64,000 bases of DNA. Origin: Bryum argenteum. Lineage: Eukaryota; Streptophyta; Bryopsida; Bryales; Bryaceae. Of this stretch, positions 47,659-59,191 are shown in pieces. The stretch covers positions 10,971,758 to 11,035,757 of the forward strand of contig CM073323.1 in assembly GCA_037043015.1 (NCBI GenBank), written 5' to 3'. A program made the translations under genes and the position numbers. The notes beneath the pieces are model-generated. The model did no database searches and was not told where the DNA came from. It worked only from the letters and a program-made list of their open reading frames with translations. Every line of letters begins with the position of its first letter. The first letter of the stretch is position 1.

Positions 47659-48516
47659 ATGACGGAGGCAGGGAAGCCGTTCAATTGTCCAATTTGCTTA
47701 GAGTTGGTGTACAAGCCAGCGGTGGTAGGATGTGGCCATACGTTTTGTTTTTGGTGCGTGCACAGATCGATGAAGACGTCCACAGTTTCTCACTGTCCAA
47801 TCTGCCAGAATTCCTACATGTATCTCGCACGAATCTCCCCGCAGCTTCACCAACTGCTGCAGGTCATCTACCCGCAAGATTACGAGGCACGCACTCTGGA
47901 GGTCGCTGCCGAGGAGAAAGAGTCGGACATGTACTCCCCGGAGATACCGTCCTCTTCCTCGGAGGATTGTAACCCTAGGTCGGCGCTGAATTGCACCATC
48001 TGCAAGAAGCTCCTGTACAAGCCCGTGGCGATGAACTGTGGACATCTCATGTGCCAGTGTTGTGCAGCGAGTGGGCCAGCCAACAGCTGCCGCGTCTGCG
48101 AATTGCATCATCCGGGGCCTTTTCCACTCGTTTGCATTGAGCTTCAACAGTACATCGAGAAAGAGTATGAAAACGAGTACAAGGAGCGCAGCCAAGAAGT
48201 GGAGAACAACAGCGACGCAACCAAGTCGTGGAATACCCGGATTGCCGACGTGCAGGATACGATCCATGTCAACATTGGCTGTGATGGTTGTGGCATGATG
48301 CCCATATTTGGGAAACGATTCCGTTGCATGAATTGTCCTGAGAGCTGCGGCTATGACCTCTGCCAGACTTGCCACGACCGGGGCAGTAAGCTTTTGCCAG
48401 GGAGGTTCAATCAACGCCATGGCCAAGACCACCGCATGGAGGAAATTCTTCCGGAAGAGATTCTGGATCTCGATCCTGAACTTCTACCCGAGAGACTTCT
48501 AAGAAGAATTTCTTAG
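47659..48516 (+). CDS. PRT1-like E3 ubiquitin ligase (RING-RING-ZZ)
   Basis: A 285-residue intronless protein. RING1: C10-x2-C13, C25-G-H27, C30, C33, C46-x2-C49. RING2: C112-x2-C115, C127-G-H129, C132, C135, C144-x2-C147. ZZ zinc finger: C208-x2-C211, C223-x2-C226, C235-x2-C238, with H254 and H258. Two RINGs plus a C-terminal ZZ is the layout of Arabidopsis PRT1, the N-recognin that ubiquitinates proteins with aromatic N-terminal residues. An acidic linker (SPEIPSSSSED) separates the RINGs and a charged helix (YIEKEYENEYKERSQEVE) precedes ZZ. At 285 residues it is shorter than PRT1 of about 410, mostly in the C-terminal part. ATG 47659 is preferred over the in-frame TTG upstream. PRT1 class likely; N-degron substrate preference is not testable here. 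Confidence 0.82.
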   Translation: MTEAGKPFNCPICLELVYKPAVVGCGHTFCFWCVHRSMKTSTVSHCPICQNSYMYLARISPQLHQLLQVIYPQDYEARTLEVAAEEKESDMYSPEIPSSSSEDCNPRSALNCTICKKLLYKPVAMNCGHLMCQCCAASGPANSCRVCELHHPGPFPLVCIELQQYIEKEYENEYKERSQEVENNSDATKSWNTRIADVQDTIHVNIGCDGCGMMPIFGKRFRCMNCPESCGYDLCQTCHDRGSKLLPGRFNQRHGQDHRMEEILPEEILDLDPELLPERLLRRIS

Positions 48517-51445
48517 TGACTGTATTTCAACTTCATGATTCCAGTGTTTACATTCGGCTACCAAGATCGCAGTGTTCAGAAGCTACCGTGTAAGGATTTC
48601 TTAGTGATAGTTGTATATGACTGTAAGTCCTTCATCTTCATCTTGTTCGTTTTAAGGCAGTATATCGTTCACAAGCTGAATTAGGGTTTCGATTTGCTCT
48701 TGTGGGTAGGTCTGCCCCTGCTCAAATCAAGCTTTTAGAGCACCTCTTTTCTATGGTAGGATTATTCCTTCTTAAGCGTAAGGATGTTTTGAACATGATT
48801 CTCTCATGGAGCATAGAGATCGATAATGCAATGGCAATTCTAACAAAATCAATGAAGAAAAAAATAGTCCAAAAAATATAAAATTACGATGGTGTACACT
48901 AGACCTCCACCACCTCCTTGGGCCTTGAGGACTGGATAGGAACAATGCATCTATAGTGCCATACTTTACACTTCTTGTCAGCAATTATTGAGTTCATCAA
49001 ATGGTGTCACCTTTACGAATGAAATGCATTTCCATAATTATGAAATGCATTTCTATTATTTTGTAATCTGACGTCTTTTCAGTTTGTAATGAAGGTATAC
49101 AAGGATATTGTATGATTATTGTCATTGTGTGTTTGAGTAATAGGCAAAGTTTTCTCACGGTTTTATACAACCTATGAGAGTAAGTATTATGTTAGTACAT
49201 ACCCTACTCACCTAGGAACAAAGATGTGGAAACCTGCAATTCCCGTTCATTTACAAATGATTGTTGGAATGTAGAGGTATTCATGTGTTTTTGCCAAAAA
49301 AATCACTATCAGAAGTTTTGAGGGTAGGGGTCTGCCAAACCTTGCTCAAGTATAGCAACATTGTGATATTTGCTCTAACAAGGTTCTTAAGGAAATATGT
49401 AATGTTACCTTTTGAGATTCAAGACGTTGTTCAAGCAAGAACCAAGATATTGCTTCACTTAAACAACATCAAGAAAAGACGTTGCAAATCCCTCTCTTCT
49501 TGTAGTAGTTGCTCAAACTAAAGCAATAACATGCTATTTGCTCTAGCAATGGTATTTATAAGCAACGTTGAGGTTTTTAAAAAAAAACTATATATTTATT
49601 ATTATGGATATAAGGTTGACTACATTACTAAAGCAAGTACCATGACGTTGTTTTACTTTGCAATATCAATAAAAGAACATTGCAAACCCCCAACGTCTTG
49701 TACTCTTTGTTTGGCTTGATCTGCATCATTTTCTCTTTGTGGAACAAGGCCAGACAATTATTATTTCCACTCACGTCATACGGTATTAAGAATTGGATTT
49801 AGTATAGAAACTAGAGCAACCTCTTGCACTTGATTTGACAAAAATCCAGAATTATTAAACACATGAAAGAAATTGAATGGAAGTAATGAAATTGTGCAAA
49901 ATAATGTATCATGAAACAAATGCATAAATATAAACTAGAAACTTAGCATTGACAATCACACAGTGTTGCTCGAAGGGCACACTTGAGACAACACTAACCT
50001 CCACATTAATATCCTATGACATTTAAATTTGGGTGCATGTGGTGTTGATGTTGACGATGGTGGGTATTGTTGGAGTTGTATTGTCAACTATCAATACAAT
50101 GAGCATCCTAAGGCTATTATGCATGAACGATTCAAAATGCAAACCTCCAAGCATGCCCAATGAGTTCATTTTCTCTGAATTATTGTCATCGTTGTTAACC
50201 AAGTGTAGAAGAGTATAACATCATCTTCTCTAATGTAGCCGTCTTAGTGTGCTTGCCTTTGCCACTCTTAAAAAAAAAACAAATTAAAAAATAAAAAATA
50301 AAAAAATGTAAGAAATCTTTAGAGAGGAAGAAAAAGAATCTTCTGTAAAGAATAAAATAAATGTTTGTCATATCAATTGATGTATCAAATCTTGTATTGA
50401 TGTGAATTAAGCACTTTATATGGATTTCAATGAGTTCCATCTCGCACAAAACCTCATACAATATAAATAAATTGACAAAAATAGGACATTGGTATACTTC
50501 AACTATAGCAACAATGTTGATCAATAATAAGCAACATTTTCCTACTGTAGTAGTTTGTAAAAAGTCTTGCAAACCTTTTATTTTAGTAGTAGAACCTTAG
50601 CTCCGAATATTACAAGTTAATTTGTGATGAGGAACATTAAGATGCCATCTTAGTTCACCTTTTGAGAAAAACATGTAATGTAGCCGTGGGCACACTCGAT
50701 GCAACTCAGTGATTTGTTGTAGCTCACCTTCCCCTAAGCTAAGCCTTAGAGGCCCAAGATGACCAAAATGGTTTCATTTTCAATGTATTTTCACAACCTT
50801 GGGCCTCTAGCGGCAAAATACAATATCTCGCTCGACACTTAGAGGATCACTACTCCTGACAATGAAAAAGGCAATCTTATCAACATGGGAATATTGTAAT
50901 GCCAAGCATCTTGATTAAGTTGGAAGCGCGAATACAAAATAGCAGACAAGTTTTGCAACCTTACACTTTTTAAACCTTGTCAAGATGCTCTCTAAAATCC
51001 CAAGAAACATCACTTAAATGGGCTTGAAACGTTTTTAGGGAAAATTCTAAATTTGATTGTATATATTTATTGTCTTTCTACACTTTGAATCCTATAATTA
51101 TTCGTATATAAGACTTTCTAATTCTACTAGTGGCCTAAAAGACCATAATTATTCATTTTCTACCTGCCACCTATTTACAACATAAATAACAATATGTATA
51201 AAATGGAAGTTGACATAAAGTAAAATCAATCATAATTATAGTCTTTTGATACAACTCAATATTGGTTGATTCTACTACTTCTCACATCTCATTTGCGATA
51301 GAAGGGTGAGAAGCCTTACTAAAGTAGAGAGGGGTTTGCAACATTTTGTTATAAATCTTGCTCAAATGAAGAAACTCCCTCCTAGATGCTCTAGCAACAT
51401 CATTCATGTTAAATCTACAAGATTATAAGTAAAACATATTGCTTA
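48517..51445. other. AT-rich intergenic DNA with CACTA-like subterminal motifs
   Basis: Blocks such as TTGCTTCACTTAAACAACAT...ACGTTGCAAATCCC...CTTGTAGTAG (about 49450-49508), and GCAACATTTTCCTACTGTAGTAG near 50530, recur in 52-54 kb. No transposase frame and no complete element could be drawn. An A/T-rich stretch lies at 50268-50310. Confidence 0.35.
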
Positions 51446-52060
51446 TTAACCCCTAAATGGTTTGACTCATTTGTAGTAAAATGAACACATCCTCAAAAGC
51501 ATTGTCATAGGTGGAGGTAAAAGTGTGTTATCCAAATCTCAACCGTACAATCTTGTCGTAGACATATTGAACATCATGTGGGTCAAATTTTGAGTCATGA
51601 GGCTTCATAGATTGCGAGATCATAATGTATTAATACTCAAAAATGATCACATAATTTCATCATTTTCACTTTAAAGTGAAAATGCTACCATTAGACTTAT
51701 TGCAATGAAAAAGTCACCAATTAGAATGTTGTTCACCTTCATCTCAGTAGCATCCTTGAACAAAAAAAAACCATGAGAAAAATTTCTTTGTGCAAATTAT
51801 GGCCCTGCAATGGTGAAAACTGCCCTAAATTTTACAAAGGAAAAAATGTCTAAAACTAGGCTGCTGTCACTGAAATGCATGCCATTAATTCATACTTCAT
51901 TGTATGGGTCTGAGATTTCTAATACATGAACTAGACTTGATTTGAGACCCAACCCAAGTGATTTCGTCCAAAACGGAGTCCGGATGAAGAAGTTATGGCT
52001 CTCCAAAGTTGGTGTCATCCAAAATGTCGTTTTTCGACATTCGGCCCGCTTAAGGGTTAA
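51446..52060 (-). mobile_element. 615-bp TTAA-flanked piggyBac-like MITE, copy 1
   Basis: Limits include the TTAA at both ends. Termini read inward are CCCCTAAATGGTTTG and CCCTTAAGCGGGCCG; only the first seven bases (CCCYTAA) are inverted-repeat-like. TTAA target duplication and a CCC start are piggyBac features. The middle contains a perfect 24-bp palindrome (51661-51684, core CTTTAAAG), and a hairpin AATGTCG-TTTTT-CGACATT lies near the right end. No ORF. It is the reverse complement of 54273-54887. Confidence 0.7.
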
Positions 52061-54272
52061 TATGGTAACATAGATTATTTTATGTGAGAAATGTTTCTAG
52101 AGCGAGTACTAGGACGTTGCTTCTCTAACATCGTTTGATTTTATAACATTGCTAGAGTAAGTATTAGGTTGTTGCTTCACTTGACAAACATTCAAGTTTT
52201 AACATGTTGCAAACCCCTACAAGTTCTAGTAGTGAATGTTGATAAGTGAAGTAATGTCTTGGAACTTGCTCTTGTGACTCAAGTGTTAAATAAGCAACAT
52301 TATCATCTTCATGAAACCTCAATTCTGTTATAGTAGCGTTATTCCCCTAAAATGGCATGTTGTAGGGTGAAAAAACCAAAAAAAAAACAACATATGTTTT
52401 TGTCTATTTTGACGACAAAGGACAATAATACTGAATTGCAATTCAATTTATTTGTTTTTTTTCTTTTTGAATGGTCATTTGAAGAAAATTTGCCCCTTTG
52501 ACAAGATATTCCTCAGCTACCGTTTATAAACAACAATGTCCTTGAATTGCACTTCAAAAATATTGCCCTTTGATCGATTTCCTACGATCAAAAACCATCA
52601 AATTTGTTGATATCAGGGAATTTTTGGTGATATCATAAATAACCGTGGATATTGTAGAGGACGTGCGTGATATAACAAATTGTGTCATTTAAAAGCAAAA
52701 ATATTTATGAACTACGGTTCAAAAATATGCCTACAAAAATTTGCACATTTTAGAAAGGAGGCCAAAACTACACATGAGGATATAAACAAAATGGCATATG
52801 GAATAACCCCATTTAACAAAATTGAGTGTACCAATTCTTTAATTGAAACTAGTGATTCCAAATTTGGTAGTTTCAAGGTGGTCATAAGAGTAACTTATGA
52901 GTTTTGATTTTTGATATAGACAGGATGCATCATTTTTTGAGAAAATGCAAAAAATAATAAACAATTGTAAATGAAAAGAGAGAAGAGTTGGACGTATGCA
53001 AATTGTGATGATTTATACAATGGTTTTATAACCCTTCAAAAAAGTACAAGAGTGTGAAACATCACTACATAAATAGATAAGCTTAAGACAACTCGTCTTT
53101 ATCTTAGTCAACAAATCTACTTCTTATCTACTTTTTAGATATGCTAAGTGATGTTTTAACTCTTCTTAACTAGTTGTTTTCACCTCATAATTTTTATGCT
53201 TATAGATGCTTATACATAGTGTTAACTGTTATTTTGAAACAAGTCCTTATAAAGGATGACACAAACAAATGAATACAAAGGAGTGTATTGCTTGATGGTC
53301 CAGAATTTTATAACTCATAGGGTAGATAGCTCTAAAGAAAACGTCCTAAGATATCATTATACCAACAAATCGAAGAGTGTATTGGAGGCTCTTGTTGGCA
53401 ATGACGACATCACCGCTTCAAAGATTTGAAAGCAAATAGACATGTTTAATTTGGATCTTCTGTCAAGAACTCTTTTCACAACCATGTTTAAGCATTTGAC
53501 AACAGATACATTAGCATCCTTTGAATGAAGACACAAATTCAATAACTACATGACTTTGAAAACTCCTACATCAAGCCTCACACCAACAATAAAATTTATG
53601 ATGCTTCTCTTCTTGGGTAATTTACAAATGGTAAGCCTTGGGATGATGTTCTGGTATATTGGGTGTTGCATGTTATAAATAAATAAATAAAATTATCATA
53701 AGAAGACAAAATTAAGGTAGAGAGAACAAGTAGGACCTGAGACAAGTATATATTCATTTAATTTTCTTATGTTCACTATAAACTGTATTGTATTCAAACT
53801 AATGATTTTTTGTTATAAAGGCTAAAAATGCACCATATTTTTGGTTTTTAATATTTTTATTCTTACTTCCTTTTTGTTACTTTTATATTGACTTGTTTCT
53901 ATTATTTTTATAATCACTTCAATTTACTTGACTTTATATCTTATAAATTTTATTTATTTTATATTTCATTATATAAGTATTAGGTCGTTGCTTCACTTGA
54001 TCAACGTTCAAAGTTGAAAATGTTGCAGATACCAAGGTTTTAGTAGTGAATCTTACTAAAGTGAACCAACATCTTGGTACTTGCACTAGTGATGTTACTT
54101 GTTAAATAAGCAACATTATCATCTTCATAAGAAACGATATGATTATCTATATAGGTTTGAGTTCAAAAATGTTTCGAGAACAATCACGGAGACGTAACAG
54201 TACTTATGCAATGTTTTGTAAAAACGTTGCAAAACCCCCTCACACATTCAGTCGCAACCCCCTTACTTCTTT
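52061..54272. other. Segment between the two inverted 615-bp elements
   Basis: AT-rich, non-coding by eye. It holds a direct repeat of about 160 bp: 52160-52318 and 53976-54136, both starting GTATTAGGT(T/C)GTTGCTTCAC, passing through ...TAGTAGTGAAT, and ending AAGCAACATTATCATCTTCAT. The TAGTAGTG inside each resembles a CACTA-element end. A small minus ORF at 53357-53542 is unrecognised. Confidence 0.45.
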
Positions 54273-54887
54273 TTAACCCTTAAGCGGGCCGAATGTCGAA
54301 AAACGACATTTTGGATGACACCAACTTTGGAGAGCCATAACTTCTTCATCCGGACTCCGTTTTGGACGAAATCACTTGGGTTGGGTCCCAAATCAAGTCT
54401 AGTTCATGTATTAGAAATCTCAGACCCATACAATGAAGTATGAATTAATGGCATGCATTTCAGTGACAGCAGCCTAGTTTTAGACATTTTTTCCTTTGTA
54501 AAATTTAGGGCAGTTTTCACCATTGCAGGGCCATAATTTGCACAAAGAAATTTTTCTCATGGTTTTTTTTTGTTCAAGGATGCTACTGAGATGAAGGTGA
54601 ACAACATTCTAATTGGTGACTTTTTCATTGCAATAAGTCTAATGGTAGCATTTTCACTTTAAAGTGAAAATGATGAAATTATGTGATCATTTTTGAGTAT
54701 TAATACATTATGATCTCGCAATCTATGAAGCCTCATGACTCAAAATTTGACCCACATGATGTTCAATATGTCTACGACAAGATTGTACGGTTGAGATTTG
54801 GATAACACACTTTTACCTCCACCTATGACAATGCTTTTGAGGATGTGTTCATTTTACTACAAATGAGTCAAACCATTTAGGGGTTAA
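54273..54887 (+). mobile_element. 615-bp TTAA-flanked piggyBac-like MITE, copy 2
   Basis: Same length and, wherever I compared them, the same sequence as 51446-52060 but inverted. It includes the palindrome (54649-54672) and both end sequences. TTAA borders lie at 54273-54276 and 54884-54887. Near identity implies a recent insertion or conversion between the copies. It lacks a transposase, so mobilisation would require an enzyme encoded elsewhere. Confidence 0.7.
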
Positions 54888-57026
54888 CTTTGAACATTGT
54901 CTTCTCATGTACGGTGGAAAATTTGAGTATGGGTACACATTAGTTACTAGATCCTATAGTTACATTCCTTAAAATATGTTACAAATTGGAAATTTCACCT
55001 TGTATTGGAGAAAAGTAATTTTGAGAGCAAAACATGTACATGAGGCCAATTTCCGTTAGAAGTTGATCATGCGTACTCATACACTCTTGCATCAAGAATA
55101 TTTTCTAATGACTACGTCTCTTTTATCCAATCCCAAAACAACACGTCATCTACCAACAAATTTGTTGAGTACATTCTTACCTTTTCTAGAAATTAAGAAA
55201 TCTACCCCATGTCTTAAATAGAATCAACCTCCTTCTTAGTATGCTATAACTACATATCATAACTTTAAACAATGCAATGATCAAAACTTCTCATAGTGCA
55301 GATTTGTTGATATATAGATATCTCTTCAAAACAATCAAATGAAGAATTTGGCTATACTATATGTTATTAACCTAAAGTATGGTCACAAGCAAAAGAAAAG
55401 TTTCGTGAGCCCAACCTACACAAGGCAACCAAATAGGGATGTATTTAATCAATAAAGTCTCACTCTAGACACTCAAAGCCCAAACAACTTTAGTAAGCAC
55501 CACTCCAGTCAAAGAGACCACTTCAGATGAAATATTACTTTAGAAAGTCAAATACAATTTGATTGAGCATGCATTTGAAGATTGACCAACTAGCTAGGCT
55601 TACTTTGACATATATTTTAAGTAACACAATTTAGTGAGATCATATATACGACCAAACAACAGGAAGTCAAACTAGTTCCAGATACTCTATTACAATATGC
55701 AATATTTGGGATCCACTTATAATAGAAAAGAATGTTGACTTGCTCCTACATTGAGCGGTGGTAGCTCTCAACGAGAGCGATGCTTGCATGTGGACAGACT
55801 GCTGCCGTGAGAATGTTAACTCATTCCAAATGTTGCCGTGCTGATGATTGTTGAGGTGGCTGTTGCAGAGATAGACCCTAGCCTCACCCCATAGCTGGGA
55901 GAAAGATTATGGATAACTGTAAGCAGTTCCTCAGTAATGTCCACGGAACAACCTGCTTTTAAGGTCAATAGGTCATGATTTGTCCTTTAGCTTAGGGAGA
56001 TAATAAACATCACTAATGACATTTGCTTCTGAGTACGATGGAGATTCTAGATACACTCGCACGATGTGGAAAGTCACAGAACGGGTACAAGAACGTGACA
56101 ACAGATATTCTTAGAATACCGGCAGTGTCATAATTAACAAGACGGTTGAGTCCCGTTGCAGTAAAATTTCAGAGCATTCGAAGCATGTTCGAGGTTGTCA
56201 AAACTGATTCCTTCAATAAGTCCAGACCCGAAGTAAGAAACAAAGGTGTAGAGGCTCCACACCATGGAAATGATTTTCTCTTTTACACTCATTCCAGAAA
56301 GCAGTGTACTTTGTCTACTAACCCTCAATGACAAGATTTCTAGAAAGGTCAACATTGTTGAAACTACTGTAGTGTACACAGTCGTACGTATACTGCACAT
56401 ACTTACTGCACAAGATAGAAAAGAGAGGGAGAAACTACTGGAGCTAACTGATTTGGGTTAAGAATGGGGTCCTCTTCTAAATCTCAGATCAGTACACTCC
56501 AGCCGAACGAGCCCATCGTTGTCCCTCCAAGCTTCCAATCATGATCATCAGCTGCTATTGATGTGAGTTGGCAATTGCTGACAGTTTGACAATTATGGTC
56601 TTGCACGAAGGCCTGGCCACAAATTTCTTCACGCTCCTCATACCATACAGGCGATTTGGGTCTCGCATGCAAACCATACCTGGTCACCAAATCCCCTCAG
56701 ATGTGATCTCTTCCCACTTCCAGAGAGAAAGCAACTCAAGGATAATGCTCTGATTTGACCCATGAAGCAGGAGAAGTCTGCACTCAGCTAGGCTCGCGAG
56801 GATCACATGTAGAGGTGGCCTATGAACCTCCGTTATCCTCGAGAAAAAATGACTAAGGCATTCCGCATGTGAACATGTTGAATGCCTATCCCTCACTGGC
56901 AGCGATTCTTGCATGAGAATGGAAACCAATTCTGTGTCTGGAAAAAAAAGAAAAAAAAGGAAAAAGAAGGGAATTTTCCTCGGGACAAGCTCCGAATAAT
57001 ATGAACTAATCTGTTGCGGCAAGTTT
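54888..57026. other. Intergenic DNA and probable 3' UTR of the MAKR-like gene
   Basis: 54.9-55.7 kb is AT-rich. 55.75-56.95 kb is more balanced in composition but contains no frame with recognisable similarity. The final 100 bases before 57027, with an A-rich tract at 56941-56970, probably belong to the transcribed 3' end of the next gene. Confidence 0.35.
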
Positions 57027-58391
57027 TTAAGCACAATTCGCAACTGCAGCTTGCACGTGATCGTCCGGTTGTTGGCTCTGTTTTTGCGACTCCTTGCAGT
57101 GAGCAATGGCGCCCTGGATGGCGCTGTGAAGCTCCGAGGACACCGAGCTTGTGCTCACACGACGCGGTGGTCCAGGTGATGCCAGTGGCGGCCGCTTGCT
57201 GTTCACCTTCATGGAGATGTCCTTCGGAGAGATTCGGAAGCTTTGGGAGAACGGGGGGAAGCTCCGACTCGCGGTGATGGTTGGTGAGTGCCTCGGCGGT
57301 GCTTCGTCGACATGGCCACTGTGATGATCCGACTTGCTCCGACTAGGATTGAGCGCTTTCATGTACCGCTGGAGATAGCCTCGAGCTTTTTCCATGCCAT
57401 GGCGAGGATTCTTGTCCATGTCACCGTGGCTGTGAATGGAGGCGCCTCGGGAGCTTAATTGAAGATTACCGCTGGGAGTGAGCTCGCCACTGCAATCACT
57501 GTAATACCGGTCGACAGAGACGGGAGAGGTCGGAAACTCCATACTATCCGTTCCCTCCATGGACTGCACCTTCGGCTCGGAGCTAACGTCGTCCGGTCTC
57601 TGCTTCTTCGCATTGCCGAAAAGAACTTTCCATTTGAACGGCGGTCGGAGCCACGTCGATTTCCCGCCGGCCGCGCGCTCCCGAGCGTGCCCCGTGCTGT
57701 GCGTGCTAAAAACCTCACGGTTGTGAAAAAACGACGTCCCCTTACTATCTGCGAAATGATGTTCCTGGAAGCAATCCTGGGAGCTTCCATTAGAATCCCG
57801 AGACGAAGAGTCGGACGTGTCCCTGTCTGTCGACGTGAAAGACTCCGTACTCTCACGGGGATCCCACCATGAGTGTCCCGGAGAGCCATCCAACGAGCTC
57901 ATGCAAAACTTGGAGTACTTGTTCGTCTGAAACAGACGTGAAAACCTGGCTTGCATCAACGCATTGACACGAGCTATAATCTCCTCATTCCGATGAACGT
58001 TTCTACTCGTCGATAAGCTTCTTCCATTCTGCTGTTGATTCTCCGACGACAATTTCTTCACCATTTGAATGCGCGGCGGCAAGTGAAGCGGCAATAGCTG
58101 CCCCTTGAAGAACAGCTCGTCGGCAGGCGAGATATCTGAGCCTGGCGTGAGACGCTCTACAACCGCAGGCTCCTCAACGCTACTAAACTGAAACTCCTCC
58201 GACTTCGTGTCACACTCGTTCTCCTCATCCTCATGATCACGTCGCTCCACTCCAACTTCCAACTCGCCTCCTGACCACAAAAACGAAAACGGCGCCTCCA
58301 CCTCCTCCCACTCCTCCTCTGCCGGTCCTTCCGGCCGTCGCGGCTTAATCTGAGTGAAGTCCCGACACGACCACTGCTCTTCAGGCTCCAT
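57027..58391 (-). CDS. BKI1/MAKR-like membrane-associated kinase regulator
   Basis: Intronless, 454 residues from the first ATG (58391) after an in-frame TGA. The family (BRI1 KINASE INHIBITOR 1, MEMBRANE-ASSOCIATED KINASE REGULATORs) binds receptor kinases at the plasma membrane and is released on phosphorylation. Seen here: EFQFSS at about 66-71, then the signature PADELFFKGQLLPLHLPPR (about 89-107). A Ser/Lys/Arg-rich middle may act as membrane anchor (LNPSRSKSDHHSG). The C-terminal IQGAIAHCKES (about 425-435) closely resembles the BRI1-interacting motif of BKI1. The N-terminus is acidic (EEEWEEVE). No transmembrane span. Composition is GC-richer than its surroundings, typical of intronless coding DNA. 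Family assignment is good; the partner kinase in this organism is unknown. Confidence 0.8.
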   Translation of the reverse strand: MEPEEQWSCRDFTQIKPRRPEGPAEEEWEEVEAPFSFLWSGGELEVGVERRDHEDEENECDTKSEEFQFSSVEEPAVVERLTPGSDISPADELFFKGQLLPLHLPPRIQMVKKLSSENQQQNGRSLSTSRNVHRNEEIIARVNALMQARFSRLFQTNKYSKFCMSSLDGSPGHSWWDPRESTESFTSTDRDTSDSSSRDSNGSSQDCFQEHHFADSKGTSFFHNREVFSTHSTGHARERAAGGKSTWLRPPFKWKVLFGNAKKQRPDDVSSEPKVQSMEGTDSMEFPTSPVSVDRYYSDCSGELTPSGNLQLSSRGASIHSHGDMDKNPRHGMEKARGYLQRYMKALNPSRSKSDHHSGHVDEAPPRHSPTITASRSFPPFSQSFRISPKDISMKVNSKRPPLASPGPPRRVSTSSVSSELHSAIQGAIAHCKESQKQSQQPDDHVQAAVANCA

Positions 58392-58740
58392 CACTCCCTC
58401 ACAAAACTTATTTTCCACTCGTCACCATGAAAACATGCAGTAATAATCTCCAACGTAAACTTCAAATTTCTCCGCATTCACAACACAGGAAGTCCGGCCC
58501 TTCTCTAAACTAATCAGCACCCTGGCCTGACCTTCATCATACACACAAATCTCATGACAATGATCACAGGCTCATGCATAAAAACTAGTCACTTTCACGT
58601 CAAGCACCGGCAAGGAAAGAGAAAAGGACGTGCGAAAAGTGCGTGTGCGTGCTTTGTTGCAGGTTTGGTTTGGCCCGCCATAGCTGAGCTTATACTCAAG
58701 CTGAGTTGCCATTGAAAGGCTCAACGGAGAGTGTGTCATG
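58392..58740 (-). promoter_or_regulatory. Upstream region of the MAKR-like gene
   Basis: Contains the likely 5' UTR. No defined core element could be fixed. Confidence 0.3.
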
Positions 58741-59170
58741 AGCGCCACCAGTACAGTAGTTCACCTGCTTGGAGACGAAGACCCGGGGAACCGGGGCGGG
58801 CGACCGGGCGAAGGACCCGGCGACCGACGCGACGACCCCGCGATCCCAACGACCGGGGGGACCCAGCGACCAGCGGCCGGTGCGAGTGTCACCAATAATG
58901 AGATGCAGCGGGAAAAGGCTGACATGGCGCAGGGGGGTGCTTATTGCGTCCCAGTTGGACTTCCAGGGGGTTCTTACCAACTGGGCTTCAATGTGGCAGT
59001 GCCTGATGATGGGGGGGTCTGTTACACGACATGGCCATTTATGTATGTGTAAGCGTGGTACTGGGGCCTTGCCTCATACAGAATACTCTGCACCAGTAAT
59101 TATTGTGGCCGGGGACATACACTGAATTCGGCGTAACTTCTTTTTGTAAGTACCCCGGCCCGGCCACCCG
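58741..59170. other. GC-rich patch, non-coding by appearance
   Basis: 58778-58875 is built of CGACC/CCCGG/GACCGG words (for example GCGGGCGACCGGGCGAAGG). An open frame crosses it only because of the composition; no domain is recognised. Confidence 0.35.
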
Positions 59171-59191
59171 AGGCAGGTGTCCCATCCCAAT

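Noticed and set aside
51446-54887. CRISPR-like or phage-type inverted structure
   Set aside because: The context is a eukaryotic nuclear genome, and TTAA borders with MITE-like ends explain the inverted repeats.
58738-59125. Open frames through the GC-rich patch
   Set aside because: Composition-driven (repeated GDRR/PGDR words), with no homology, splice signals or conserved start.
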